In this document: positions 34,069 to 46,900 of the stretch, piece by piece
How positions within the stretch are numbered: the first letter of the stretch is position 1
Layout: the number at the start of each line of letters is the position of its first letter
NCBI GenBank assembly: GCA_902728285.1
Contig: CACVBU010001138.1
Location: forward strand, 558,001 to 622,000
Reading direction: 5' to 3'
Length of the DNA stretch: 64,000 nt
Source: Clytia hemisphaerica
Lineage: Eukaryota; Cnidaria; Hydrozoa; Leptothecata; Clytiidae
Position numbers and translations under genes: made by a program
Notes under the pieces: model-generated
The model's input: the letters and a program-made list of their open reading frames with translations, nothing else
Databases searched by the model: none
Told to the model about the DNA's origin: nothing

Positions 34069-34741
34069 CCATAATTTTCATTAAAGTGCCACCGCAGAAT
34101 AACGATCAAATAAGTTGTTGAATTTGGAAAGAAATGTTACTGATAGCCGTTACTTCTGTTAGAATGGCATCTCATCTGAAGCAAAATTTAGTCTACAAAT
34201 ATTAGCAAGTTGTGTCTATCTCATAGATATCTTCTTATAGAGATAAGATAAAGTTATTTATCTGTTTTTTTTTTGTCATCTCTTTTATTACCAAAATAAT
34301 GGTATATAATGGCTTGTTTATATCATAGTAAACGCTACTGTACTAATCTGCCTTTTTAATGTAATAGTCACGCGACAAGTTTTAGGAAGACTCAAATTTT
34401 CTAATTTGCTTTGCTCAGAGCGGTTAATAACTACTTGTGGTTTAAATAGGGAATTTCCCAACAAAAAAGGAATTTCCCTTAATTCGACTCCCTGAGGTAA
34501 TAAAAAAAGACATATAGAGCTTTGAAAATGGGTAATCAGATCAAAACTAATCCGGAAAAGTGTTTCTAATGATGATAAAACAATAGAAATGCAGTCAAGC
34601 TAAGAATGTTACGGTACACCATTTAACCGGAACTAAAATACTGAAAAACGCGCGCAAAATTATGAGATGTTTGCCCAACTTCCTTATGCGTGAAGCTATG
34701 AATGCCATCCTCGGAAGCTTTAGGCTTCCTGCGGTGGCAAT
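34069..34741. mobile_element. Interspersed element, copy 1
   Basis: About 670 bp that recur in the same orientation at 39338-39920 with over 90 percent similarity by eye. The outer parts hold the inverted pair GTGCCACCGCAG and CTGCGGTGGCA. The interior holds the hairpin GGGAATTTCCC...GGAATTTCCC, and ACACCATTTAACCGGAACTA. Copy 1 has about 90 bp (34219-34313) absent from copy 2. No coding capacity. Confidence 0.8.
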
Positions 34742-34744
34742 AAA

Positions 34745-34995
34745 CCATTAAAAGCAAATATAGTCTTCGTGAAGGGTTCCAAAATTACGAAAATCAAAAA
34801 TCGACTCCCTCAAAGGGTCATAAATTCTTGAAATTTGGACTAAAATTTGAAAATTTTGGATGAAATTTTGGGAAAATAGTCTCTTTAAGGGTGGCAGCAA
34901 AAACGTCAAAAAAATTCAGTCTCTCTATAGGGTTGATTTTCGAGCTTGGCTCTGACATAACCGTCATCTCGCAAACCTAGTACCCTAGCCCCATA
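34745..34995. mobile_element. G/C-run-type MITE remnant
   Basis: Direct repeats GACTCCCTCAAAGGGTC, GTCTCTTTAAGGGTGG and GTCTCTCTATAGGGTT, then TCGCAAACCTAGTACCC, as in the 96-448 family. It directly abuts the element ending at 34741. Confidence 0.5.
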
Positions 34996-37477
34996 CAACC
35001 TAGGCTTTTAGGGTTGGTTCAAAACTAGGGGGGCTTTCCTTTACCATCCCTTAACTTTTGATCCAGTGGGTCTTTTTGGATGAAATTTGGCACACAAGAT
35101 CCTTGTCACATAAGGTAACTTTTGATAAAAGATTTTTTGATGACATCACTCATCATGCCCAAAGTGAGAAAAAACCGAAAATTCCCTTTTTTTCTTATAA
35201 ATAGCTATTGTATTCTAACAAAGGCTTTAGAAAAAGTTGCCTGAGTTTAAAATGCTTATTTTATCGTAAATATTCAATAAATTACGGTTTAAACGATATA
35301 TTTGACATAAAAAATAAATTTGTATTGGAAAAGTGTCAATTTTGTGACACCTTATTGTCAGAAATGTCATCATGCTCAAGGTGTGAAAATTTTTAGATAT
35401 CAATTTTTTTTTTTGAAGCTAAATAAAAGTTAGGAATTTACAGAAAATTTCATGGCAAAAGCTCTATTATTTCAGGAGCTATTACCAATAATTTAACCTC
35501 CGAACAGAAACAGCCCCACCTAGGCCGAACAGGGCTAGGGACCCCTATGTCTGAATAACAGATATCGACCCCTTGTCTGTGAGAAGGAGACCTTGCATCG
35601 GCCAGCACTGTGGTATTCCCTGTCATCAATCAGTAGCGTAAATAAAGCTTGGAACACAGAGACGAAACTACACTATTGCTTGGATCAAGTAACAAAAATT
35701 AGGGAAAAGCTTAGAAATTTTGTCCTAAAGATCGCTAAAAATAAGAAAATGATAAGAACAATTTTAGGCTCAGAGTGCCAAAACAAAAAAGAGGAGCTTT
35801 AATAAGAATTTACTGGTTTATATAAAAAAGTTGTATCCACAAAATAGTTTATTGCTCTCACAAATGAACCATTGGGACTGAACTGAGAATGATCTCGTGC
35901 TTTAAATTTTTTTGTCAATATAAAGGGAAATTCTTTTGTGAACAACATACTCAAACCACCACGTGGAATAGTGGTCTAAACTTATTGTAAATATGATATA
36001 GGATAAAAATAGTAAAAAATCTAAAATTATATAAGACTGTCATGCATCTGTGAGTGAAAGAAAGACATCCTTTGATAAAACTGTCATTGCCTGAGGTCAA
36101 TTAATTGGAACGTCACATGTTAATTTTTCACTCCAAAAAATCTAATGGTTACCTTTCGAGTCAAACTTTCATTCGCCCACCAAAACTATTCATGCTCAGC
36201 GAAAATATGAAAAAAAGCAAGTCATACATTAGAAATTTTCCTTTCTATTATAAAATAAAGATCTAGATATAGTAAACCTCAATTTATTAAAGAACTCCGT
36301 AGATTTGGTGGGCGGAGTCTGGACGCTACTCATCCTTTAAATCCCTACGCATAATTGACCTGTAAATGTCGCATTAAGAAGAAAAATATCTATTGATCCT
36401 TTTGAAGTTATGATGAGGCCCTGCTTCCTAAACCTTCTGATTGCTTACGAAGCAGGGCGTTTTTATAGATTAAAGGCGTTGACTGGCGGAAATCCATCAT
36501 TTAAAAGTTTTCGACATTTTCTATATTTTTCATTTAGAAGACAATCAAAACAACATAGGCGAATAAATTGAGGCACAAGCGAGACATATACGAAAATTTA
36601 GACACGGCTCCCAGCTAACCAATAAACCAGAGCATCGATAACGAGAGTTTTAAAGACTTCTGTGATGCGATGCAAAAATAAGCTGATTACCAATGAACAC
36701 CCTGTCTCACCTCACAGCCACATTGGATTTTCTGAAAATCTCTATCCCAATCTAAATGGGGATAGAAATTCTACTGTTCTCAGGTAAAAAAATTCAATAG
36801 GAATGGTTTTGGAGTAGAATGTTTTCCATCAAATTTAAAATGGAGATGAAAACAAAGTCAATTTTTCAGTCGGGCTGAAATTGTTGGGTATTTTTCCCAT
36901 CGAGCCAAATTTTGGACAAAAATTCCAGTTGTGTGGGAGTCCCACCAGGTCTGTGACACAGGGGTGTCAACGAGCATAAAATACAGTGTGGGGAATGTTA
37001 ATTTTGCAAATCTTTCTTTATTTCAAAGCGTTTCAAAAAATGTCCTTACTTTGTCTTGGTTTGACCCTTAGGTGAAAAGGAGCACTGCGCATGACGATAA
37101 GTAGGTATACAGAGACTCCCATTTATTCAAACCCCAGTATATTTGAAAATTTTGATGATTTGCTTACTAAATTCTATTAAAATTTCCTCTGTTATTCGAA
37201 CTTCAACTTTTACAAATTTCAGTAATTCGAAGTGATTTCTTTCTCTGAAAATCTCGTCATTTTTAAATTATTGAAGCAATTTCTCTAAAATTTGTGCTTA
37301 TATAGTTATGTTACACTATCTTAATCCTTTTTTGGTGAAAATCAACCCCATAGAGGTTTAGTTGAATTTTCGGTAAAAAATGAATATTTTTCAGCCGTTA
37401 ATACCCCGGTTTTAAGTAAATCTCCCTCTCCCCCTTGAAATTTTGAGTCCATGCTGAAAATCTTATTTTGGGTAACC
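34996..37477. other. Gene-free AT-rich region
   Basis: 2.5 kb. A hairpin GCCCTGCTTC / GAAGCAGGGC lies near 36419-36459. No exons recognised; short open frames at 35208 and 35593 show no similarity. Confidence 0.4.
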
Positions 37478-38193
37478 CATAGTATAAGAAAGCCGCGGCT
37501 GGAATATGTACCGCATTGTCTTCTCAGTTAATTGCTGTTCCATCTCTGTCTCCGAGCTTTATAAGAACATCAAGATTGTCAGTCTATTATTGGTAGATAG
37601 TTTTTGAAATTTTTCTCTTATTTTCCTTCACAAGAAGATTTTTTATTTCTAGATATCTTTGTATCTGTACACAATGAAACACTTTAACTGATTTTGGACA
37701 TATTTTAGGGGTATTTTGTGGAAACGATAGTTTTTCGCCAAAATTAAAATTATAAGAACTATATTCAAGATAACAACTTTCCTGTCAGTTTAAATGATAA
37801 ATTTTGAAGGTGCTGGCTTGAAATTTTCACAGAATTTTCTTGATGTACTATTTCATTGATTTCTAGAAAAATTTCACTGAAATATTGTGAAGGCATTTCG
37901 AGGCACCTTATTAATTTTTTAGTTCTTTCAGCCCAGCCATTTTGTGCTTGTTTAAATTTCTTATTGTTGATCTTTCCTGCACAATGCAAGTGTATTATCA
38001 AGGGCATCGAGGGGCATATCATTAATGTCTAAAACGTACTGCGAAGTAAGTATTAACGACAAACTAATAAAGTTTACCATTAAAGATGCTACACTACTTA
38101 TTTCTTGATCAACAAATAGTCATCAAATACGACAGAGATAGAACAGTAGAAATTCAGATGTTATCATTCCAGCCGCGGCTTTCTTATACTATG
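37478..38193. mobile_element. hAT-like element, 716 bp, exact 8-bp TSD GGGTAACC
   Basis: GGGTAACC flanks it at 37470-37477 and 38194-38201. The ends are near-perfect 27-bp inverted repeats: CATAGTATAAGAAAGCCGCG at the left and CGCGGCTTTCTTATACTATG at the right. Inside on the minus strand is an 85-residue frame (37765-38022) I do not recognise. It could be a transposase scrap or chance. It is the longest hAT-like element here. Confidence 0.88.
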
Positions 38194-38565
38194 GGGTAAC
38201 CAAAAGAGAAAACAAATAGTGCAACCCATTGTGGGAATAAAAGCCCAAGTAAATCTCGTCTGTCAAAATCACAAAATGTTTTACTTATTATTGGAATGTT
38301 ACAGATCATGAAAGACTTACTTGGGATAATATTTGTAAAATTAATTAACGTGGACGTGACAATAAAAGCTTTTACCTGGAGAATGAATCAAAAGGATAGA
38401 TTTCATGTTTCAGTTCGACCGTTATCTTAATCTAATTCCCAGTAAAACCTGTTTATGTGATTACCAGTTTATAACTATGGCTTCCCCACAAGGTTCGAGC
38501 GTCATCACTATTCATAGTGGTAACTGTGTCAATTGCAAAAAACTACCCGTGTCTGGAGAACTCTG

Positions 38566-38748
38566 CGTCCGGGGGGGGGGCTTAAAGTAAACGACCTACC
38601 ATACGTGCAGCCCTTCTCTCAGCCCTTAAGGGCCCTCAAATTTTCTCTCTGTACTGTAAGGGTCCGATTTCAAAGGCCTGATTTTGGGCCGCACGTAAGG
38701 TCGTTTTTTAATCGAGTGCCTGATCCCCCGGGCACTGTGCTAGGATGT
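38566..38748. mobile_element. Short G/C-run TIR element
   Basis: Inverted AACGACCTACCATACGTGC and GCACGTAAGGTCGTT sit inside a left G run and a right CCCCCGG. Internal cores are CCCTTAAGGGCCC and CTGTAAGGGTCCG. Same plan as the other G/C-run elements, third terminal sequence. Confidence 0.55.
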
Positions 38749-39337
38749 TCCAACTTTAAAAAGGGAAATTTGCCTGACCGAGAAGGATCATATCACCATA
38801 TGGTTGTCATGTTGTGCCTTTTTGGTCTAGGTTTAAGTTATTACTCCAGAAACTTGAAAAAGTAGAGAAGTAAAAAAAATCTTCAAATTAGATGCACGAA
38901 CGAAAAAGATTGATTGACGTGATTTTCTTTTACTCGATGAAATATGATGTGAATGAAGGTAATCCTGTTTGATTTGACGTTAAGCTATGATATCCATCCG
39001 AGGATTAAGTCATTAGTCACAACAAATCACATGTAATCAGCCCCGTTTGCGCTTAAATCAAAGTAAATCCAAACCTAAGGATGGTCCTCTTTTTTCTACT
39101 TTCCCTATCTTTTTTGAATGTGAAATACGATTCTAAAATTTTGAGCTTCTTATTATTTCTTCCTTCTTTTAAACTTTCTCTGTAACTATCACGTTTGTCT
39201 TCTTTTCAGGAACTCAAAAATAGGTGCTTAGAATTTCATCGAGAGCTTGTCGTTCAGGGCCGCATGTATCCTCGATTTGTTCAAAGGTAAAGCTGCCGAG
39301 AGCTAGAGTTGAATCTCATATGTATATAGACAAGCCA
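38749..39337. other. AT-rich spacer
   Basis: No gene recognised. Confidence 0.4.
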
Positions 39338-39920
39338 TAATTTTCATTAAAGTGCCACCGCAGAAGAACGATCAAATAAATTGTTGAATTTGGAAAGAAA
39401 TGTTACTGATAGCCGTTACTTCTGTTACAATGGCATCTCATCTGAAACAAAATTTAGTCTACAAATATTAGCAATTTGTGTCCATCTCATAGATATCTTC
39501 TTTGTTTACATCGTACTAAACGTTACTGTATTAAACTGCTATTTTACTATGATAGTCAAACGACAAGTTTTAATAAGGTTAAAAATTTCAAATTTGGGTT
39601 GCTCAGAGCGGTTAATAACTACTTGTGGTTTAAATAGGGAATTTCCCAACAAAAAAGGAATTTCCCTTAATTCGACTCCCTGAGGTAATAAAAAAAGACG
39701 TATAGAGCTTTGAAAATCGGTAATCAGATCAAAAAAATCCGGAAAAGTGTTTTTAATGATGATAAAACAATAGAAATACAGCCAAGCAAAGAATGTTACC
39801 GGTACACCATTTAACCGGAACTAAAATACTGAAGCAAAATTATGAGATGTTTGCCCAACTCTTTTATGCGTGAAGCTATGAATGCCATCCTCGGAAGCTT
39901 TAGCCTTCCTGCGGTGGCAA
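39338..39920. mobile_element. Interspersed element, copy 2
   Basis: Direct repeat of 34069-34741, 5.3 kb away, ending at the same CTGCGGTGGCA. It ends about 340 bp downstream of the channel gene's stop codon. It lacks the ~90-bp segment present in copy 1 and has scattered substitutions. Confidence 0.8.
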
Positions 39921-40263
39921 AAAGTTTGGGAAAAGTTTAACATTCGCTTGTACCCTTTATTAGGCTTAAATTTTGTAATTTGTATAATAATCGACCCTGA
40001 ATTTCGTGTAAGATTAAAAGAATATATATTTTCCTGCATCAAAATTTTATACTCCTTTTATAAAAACAATGAGGCTAAAAAAATTTCGAAAAATAAGAAG
40101 CCTGGAATAACTGAATTTTAAGCAAATTAAGGACAAAAATCGATAAAAGTAGGATATCAAACCTAAAAAAACTCAGCTTTGCCCTAGTAATAAGAACAGG
40201 ATAAGAACAATTTTAGGCTCAAAGTACCATTAAGTATCACGGGCGATAATTTTAAGATTAATT

Positions 40264-41659
40264 TCAAGCGTTAAGTGTCAACTTGATTGTTTCTTCCTCA
40301 TTACTTGACCCACTCTCTTTCTCGTATTCAATGGCATTCCCATCAAAGAAGTCCTCCCCTTTTCCTTCATCAAAACATTCCAAACAAACACCAGGATATT
40401 CAGCTCTCATTGATTCCCAGATGGATTCCAGATTCTCCAAAACATCCAACGGTGAAGAAGTATTGTTATTTTGCTGGACATCTTTAGTGGAGAATAAATT
40501 CTCAATGTTGTTTTTGAGTGAGTGACGGATGTATTGTTTAGCTGACTGATGGAAGAATTGTTGAGCGCATCGTTTTTGGTATCTCTGATAAATCTTCAAT
40601 TCATTGGCTGTTTAAAAAAAGAGAAAAGTAAACTGAATCCAGTTCTAATAGTTCGCTACTTCATTAATCTGATAGTACTCACTAAACTCAAACCCTTAGT
40701 TCCGCTGTTGTATTATTTTGATGGCACGCAAGGTCAAACGCCCCGAAGTAAAATCAAAAAAGGGTACAAATGACTCTGGATACAAGCTTGGGAGAATATT
40801 GGCAAATTTATTGTGTCCTAAAGACATTCGGAAATTGTCAGAATGAATGAATAAATGAAGGAATGAAATTTGTGATTGAGGCTTCGACAGTGGAAATATG
40901 AAAGAAGAAAAATACGCACCATTATTTTTTCTTTTATGCTTCAATACTTCTTTGACAATATAGATGACGATGACTGCACCAACGGATCCTTGTAGCAAAC
41001 CCAGACCCCATTTCATTGAAGCCGCACGGTGATCATTCAAGTGTATCTGAGCTGCTTTAGTACCATTGTACATCAAAGGACCCACCACAGCACACAGATA
41101 GATGTCCTTCCGAAGAAAACACATGATCAACCAAACCATCGGTGTGATTAAACTGATTGAGATATAGTACAAAAAGTTGAAAACTAGCTCTGTGTGGCAC
41201 ACACGTCCAATACGCAATCGTCTAGTTTTATAACAGCTTTTCAAGACATTTCCAATTTTCGATGAGTTTGTTCCCATGATGATCGAAACACAGAATAAAG
41301 TCAACATGGGCGTGATCAAAATGAGAAGGGCGTATTCAGTATAATCCTTCACTGGGCAGATAAAAACATTATTTTGAAAGAAATATTGCCCAACTCCTGC
41401 CCCGATCATTAAAATTTTCTCAAAGATCGCTCCTCGGTTTCGAGTCCAGGAATTTGTGCAGCCTCCTGATTCACCTTCATCTCGTCTTTGATCGTCAGCC
41501 TGGAAGTAAGAAGAGGTGAAGTTAAAAACCATTCTTGTATTAAATCACCAATGGCAGTTTTTGTGTTTGAGGAATGACATTGAAAAACAGACTCAAAAGT
41601 AAATGTTTCATCTAAAGTTATCTTATTTTAACTTAATTAAATATTATACCTACCTCCAT
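40264..41659 (-). CDS. CALHM-like: CALHM-family (calcium homeostasis modulator) channel
   Basis: Three exons: 41659-41654 (only Met-Glu), 41499-40920 and 40607-40264 (stop at 40264), with matched phases and 309 residues. The tiny first exon is chosen because TCTTACTTCCAG before 41499 is a strong acceptor and ATGGAG followed by GTAGGT lies 150 bp upstream. An ATG at 41532 that reads through the acceptor is the alternative. Four membrane segments lie at about residues 28-46, 54-78, 106-130 and 172-195. Family signs are FICPV before TM2, TPMVW in TM3, YLCAVVGP after TM3 and a long helical C-terminus (IYQRYQKRCAQQ). CALHMs form large-pore ion/ATP channels in the plasma membrane. The usual CxC before TM2 is reduced to one Cys (CPV), and only one Cys remains in the second outer loop. 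Confidence 0.8.
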
Positions 41660-41956
41660 TCTGAAAATATCTACGAGCGTCAGTTTAAAACAAAACAGTA
41701 CTCTACATGAAGGTAAAGAAACTTCAAGCAACTAACGCACAGTGTACAGATAGATATCAAGTTGTTTTCAAAAGCGTTATCAAGAGCTCAAATCAGATCT
41801 AATTAAGCTTGTCAAGATTAATTAACTCGACCTTGAGAGAACTCGTCACCTTTAAGATTAATTGTGCTTTTTCGATAATTTGAAACATGAAACGTATATC
41901 AGGTTAAGATTCCTCATTTAGTCCAGTGGCGGTCTTGGTTGACCCAGTATATTCTA

Positions 41957-42626
41957 ATTTCTCATTATATGGTCCCTCTGGACAGTTTTGACGAAAAGAA
42001 AAAAAATACTCAGCATTTTTGCGGGCCTTTTCTGCTAAATCAGCAGAATTTCAAACTCAAATATCTCAAGATCTAGCCATGGATACCCTACTAACTACAC
42101 CTCTAATCGATACTACTCTACGAGAAGCAACTCCCAAATTTATTTTTTTTGTCAAAAATATTCCCAAAAATACTGATGTCAGGCGAAAATAAAAAAAAGT
42201 AGTGTTTCCGGAATGCGGGTCAAGGAAAAAAGCTCTCATGCGGCCGGCCGGAAAATGTTTTTTTTGCTATTTTGACAACTTAAGACAATTGAAACAGAAC
42301 TTTAAAGATAACTTTTATGTGCAAACAGTATGAAGTAAGCCCTGAGCTGAATACTAATGTATCGAACTACTAACGAAGTCTGTGGCCGAGTCAGCAAAAT
42401 ATTATTTTTCACCCGGCCGTTTTCCGGAATTTTAAGAATTTGCATATTGGAGGACATTACATATCGTCCATTTCTCTGGGGGACCAAATGAGACGAACGA
42501 CTGACTTCGAAGATTTGCACTTAAAGCTTTATCACAAACTGACCTTACGCTATAATGCCCCATAGGAATTTCCCCAGCTAGGCAAAAACTGGTTTTGACG
42601 TCTTGAGGGACCATAAAATGAGAAAA
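41957..42626. mobile_element. TIR element upstream of the CALHM-like gene
   Basis: Inverted TTTCTCATTATATGGTCCCTC and GAGGGACCATAAAATGAGAAA, followed inward by GTTTTGACG and its partner. The interior holds CGGCCGGCCGG and CCCGGCCG patches. About 670 bp, no coding capacity, no clear target duplication. Confidence 0.5.
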
Positions 42627-43979
42627 CAGAATAAAAACCCATACATACTACTTGAAAAGCATTTCGCCACAGAACCTTTTAGTAAAAACTCAAATTAACG
42701 CAAAAATCCTTGATTATTCCCAAAAAAATTGTCCAAAAATCTCTCACGATTGTCCTTGAATGGTCATACTCTAAAGTTACGCTTCTTCTCATCCTCTAGC
42801 GAAAAGTGCTTCTTATAGAGGCTGCTTTAATACTTTATACCTATTTAGGAAGTATATCTATATAGGTCTGCGATTCAGACTCAAGTAGCAAGTCCAATAC
42901 ACAGAGTTCATCAAAAGTTGATCTATAACATGATATCGAAATTAAAAAAGCTACCTGATTTCGAAGTAATCCCATCAAAAACATAATGTGCCAGCACAAA
43001 TGAGTTTTCTTGTTTTAGTATCAAAGATATCTTAATTATGACTTGATGGGAGAGGTGTTTCTGTGGCTAGGACTTAAAACCACTTTTATCTTAAAAGGGA
43101 TAGCAGGAATGTATATTATGGGTTATCTAAGGGAGATGAAATTCAAATAAAATTGCCTCACATGTTATATCTAGTAATTAAAAATTTGAAGGAAGAAAAT
43201 TGCCAATGAAGAATCTCTGTTTACGTACTTTTCTGTCTTTAGGGTTTTTGAACCAAAATATAAATCATGTTGAATAAAACTTAAAAAAATAACTATGTAC
43301 AAAGATAAATTGAAAAAGAAAAATCATTAGAAAATTCATTGGCATTAATTATCCAAAATTTTGTTTGAAAGAATCAACTAAAAGTTATAAAGAAAGCTAA
43401 AAATTAGAACACTTTTAACCATCCTAAATCTACATGAAGAAAATGTAGCTGAAATTATACAAAAAAAAACAAACTCGGTAGAGAGCTATTTATATACAAA
43501 CTTGAACTAAAACAAAACCATCATACCAAAACCCAAATCAATGATGTCGATAATTGAGTAAACCAGACTCTATTACCGAATTTACATTATTTCGACATTT
43601 TAATAACAACAATCAGCCATCTCATGCACAAAAATTTCACTTCAAAAACCAATCAAAAAAGTTTTTTTTACATTTTACAATATTCACACACTGATTTCAG
43701 CTATTCATGACACCTACAGTATAGCCTTGCTTTTTTTCTTCACGGAAGACCCAATATTCTAGATCTGCAACATATAACAGTTGAGCCTCAAACACCTGAG
43801 AGAAAGCGAATAATTTGTTTGGGGCTTATGTCTTAGGCGCTTGTTGTGAGAAAACTTCGAATATGTTAGAGTTATATGATGACTCTACAGTAATTCAACG
43901 CTCAAGTCCGATCTGCTTTTTGGGAATTCTCTGAAGAAATAACCGAAGACATACTAAAGACACCATGAAAAGAGAAAGC
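42627..43979. other. Spacer between the CALHM-like gene and the SRF 3' end
   Basis: AT-rich. It should hold the SRF 3' UTR near 43979. No exon recognised. Confidence 0.45.
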
Positions 43980-46900
43980 TCAACCATTACCGCCATCTTG
44001 GTTCATGGCTGAAGTCTGTATAACTGGTGTATGCTGTAACGCAACTACATCTGCATTCGATATATTAGTAGTGTTTGCCCTTTTTAAGTTTGTCCCTTGC
44101 GGTGTGTATATGACCGCACTTCCACTCGGGCTGTAAACCATCTGTAAACGAGACGAAGCGTCTGGGTTAACGAGAGCAATGACATCTTGATTGGAGGTTG
44201 TGTGGCGAGTTGCGGAGGCATTTTGCGAAGCATCAAGAACGACTGGTTGAGTGGTGGACGAATTATTCAGAATGACGTGGTTGGATTGCAAGACGGGCGA
44301 ACTTCCGGTGAGCAGAATGTTTTGTGGGTGGATCCGATGTAATTGTAATTGTCCTGAGATGATCTGAAAGTGTCAGCGTGACAATGAGTTAGTTACAAGA
44401 AGCCTAGTACTATTAATAGTTGCCGCTAATTCTTATTCCCTATTTCGTTCTTTTCAGTTCGGTTATAAGATCGGATATCGAAAATTAGGGTAAGGGTTCC
44501 CGAGGCTCCTACACTTTTCAGAACATTTAAGGTCGCTGGTAGAGTTGAGACTATTGTAATATTGGGTAATAGTAATCGTGAATAAAAATATATGGAAAAA
44601 TATTGGAAGCAAAATCTCAAAGAATGTTCCAGTTCAAGCAAACCAATTACAGTCATTTTACCTGAGGTTGGTTATTTTGGGTAGCGGCGGCAACAGTAGG
44701 AGCTTGCAGTTGAACAGTGGTGCCACTTTGGTTGTTGTTCACACTTGGAGCCAGAATGGTTGTTTGGTTGGAGACGGTCGGAGCAATGTAAGCGGTCATA
44801 GGGTAAGATTGTCCAGATTGATTGACGTAATTGATGGTGCCGATCGGCGGAGAACTTGCTTGTGATGCCTGACCAAGATAAAAAGAATGTAAAAATAGCT
44901 GAATTTCTCTCATTTCTAAGGTTCTTCGAACCAAAATTTCACAAAAAATTATTGGATTTTTAAAGCTTTTTGGCTGTGTAGCGAATTTTTAGCAAGTGTT
45001 TTGAATGCTAAATTGATCATGTATTTAAGGTTGTCAGGATTTGAAGGTCCCTGTGTAAGGGCTATACTTTTCACTATTAATTGGGAATGAGGTTATGAAA
45101 CTTCGAGTACTCATTGTAACAAGTAACATGGAACAGTAGTGGAGGAGAAAATATTTTGAACTACTTCCTGGTCTGATGATTAACTATATGGAAACATCAA
45201 ACCGAAAGAAATTCTCATTTTTCCTTTTTAGGAAAGATGATTACAAATTACATTAACGAGTTGTTCCTGTTTCAACTTCCTACTGTGGTTTTGATGACGT
45301 CAATCAAATTGTATAGAAAATTTTGTTTGCTTATTATGTACTTATGGTGGTATTAATTTCGATCTTAAAGTATTGGTGATCAGTATGGCCCAAAAAGTCT
45401 GTGTGGTTACAAAAGAGTGAGAATCGAAATAAGCCAATGTGTCCAAATCATTCCAACCAATGAATAATTACTGTAATTGTTGACTCTCTCTAGTTCGAAT
45501 TCTAACGGGGAATATTGATTGTTCGAATAACAGAGAGATTCGAATTTTAGAAAGTATTTTAAGAGGTTTTCTCCTTGACGGGGACTGGGAATTGGTTCGA
45601 ATTATAGAAGTTCGAATAGGTAAGAGTCTACTGTACAAGTAAAACACATTTTCTTAACACTTGAATAAACCATAGAAACAAATATATGCAAATACCTTCA
45701 TGTCTTCATCTCGTGTAGTGTACGCAATCTCAGGATCTTCATTCCCTACAACTGTGCGAGAACTTCCTAAGACAGTAACTGCTGCTGAGTCAGGGAGTAT
45801 TCCATTATCTGAATGTGTCAACTGTTGAGCGGGGGAAGGATCTGGAGAATTCAGACATGTTTGGATTAGTGCTTTTCCACTTTCTGATGTAATCATGGGT
45901 TGTAATTTCCTTGTTGCGAATGTGTAGACATGGCCAGTCTCTGAAGCGACCAAAAGCATAACTTGTGTTCCAGTTAAAGTACTCAATTCATAAGCCTAAT
46001 GAAAAAGAAAAAAAATTTGGAGGGTAGAACTATGAAAGTCATTTTAATGTCAGGGCAGGTCAGGGCACCCAAAAATTGGCTTAGCTGAATTTTGATGTTT
46101 GGTGAAAATTCCTCCCATTTCCTAGATCTAAAAGGCTGGATCATAAATCACAAAAACAGTTTCTTTGACAGTAAATTAATGTCCTCGTTTTTTGTTGAAG
46201 TAAAGCGAATATAACGCAAGTTAATAACTGAAACAAATGTGTTCCAATGAGACGTTTTTGTTGCATTTGCACAAGAATCCTTAGAAGTCTTGGATGTGAC
46301 TCAGAAGCTTAGAATCATCAAAACTTTAACTTCTTCCTCAATGTACTTAGGTCTTTTTGATTTTGTGAATTCGCGAATATTGAAAAAAATGCTTGACATG
46401 TGGAGATTAAAAACTGTGGAGATTGAAAAAACTTGCGTAGACTGAGAAATTCTTTTTGATTGGGTGAATGATGAATCTGCGCTATCATGTGCGAAAACAT
46501 ACATATGGCGTATATCAATAATATGTTCTGTTCGGGTCACAAAACATCTCAAAATCTAGTGGGTCGGTAGCAAATGTTGGTGGATTTTTAAATTTAGTAA
46601 ATCCCAAATAATCCAGTTGGCAACAAATAGAATCCCTTTTTAAATTTGCTAAAATAAATCCAGTGAAATGCGTTGACCCTAAAAATTGGACCCGACTTAT
46701 GGCGACTTATGGCCCGACTTTAAGGGGACTACTGCCTTTACCACGTCAGTGAATGTCAACTTGATAATTTCAATGAGGGTGTCAGACGGAAAAAATCTCA
46801 AATGGGACTCAATGTGGGTGAAGTAAACAAAAACTTAAAGCGAATGGTGATGTAAAGCAGGCTTTATTATTGCAACTGAGCTGACTCGGGATTTATGCTT

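Noticed and set aside
40283..40525. Plus-strand frames of 66-80 residues
   Set aside because: Antisense shadows of the last CALHM-like exon.
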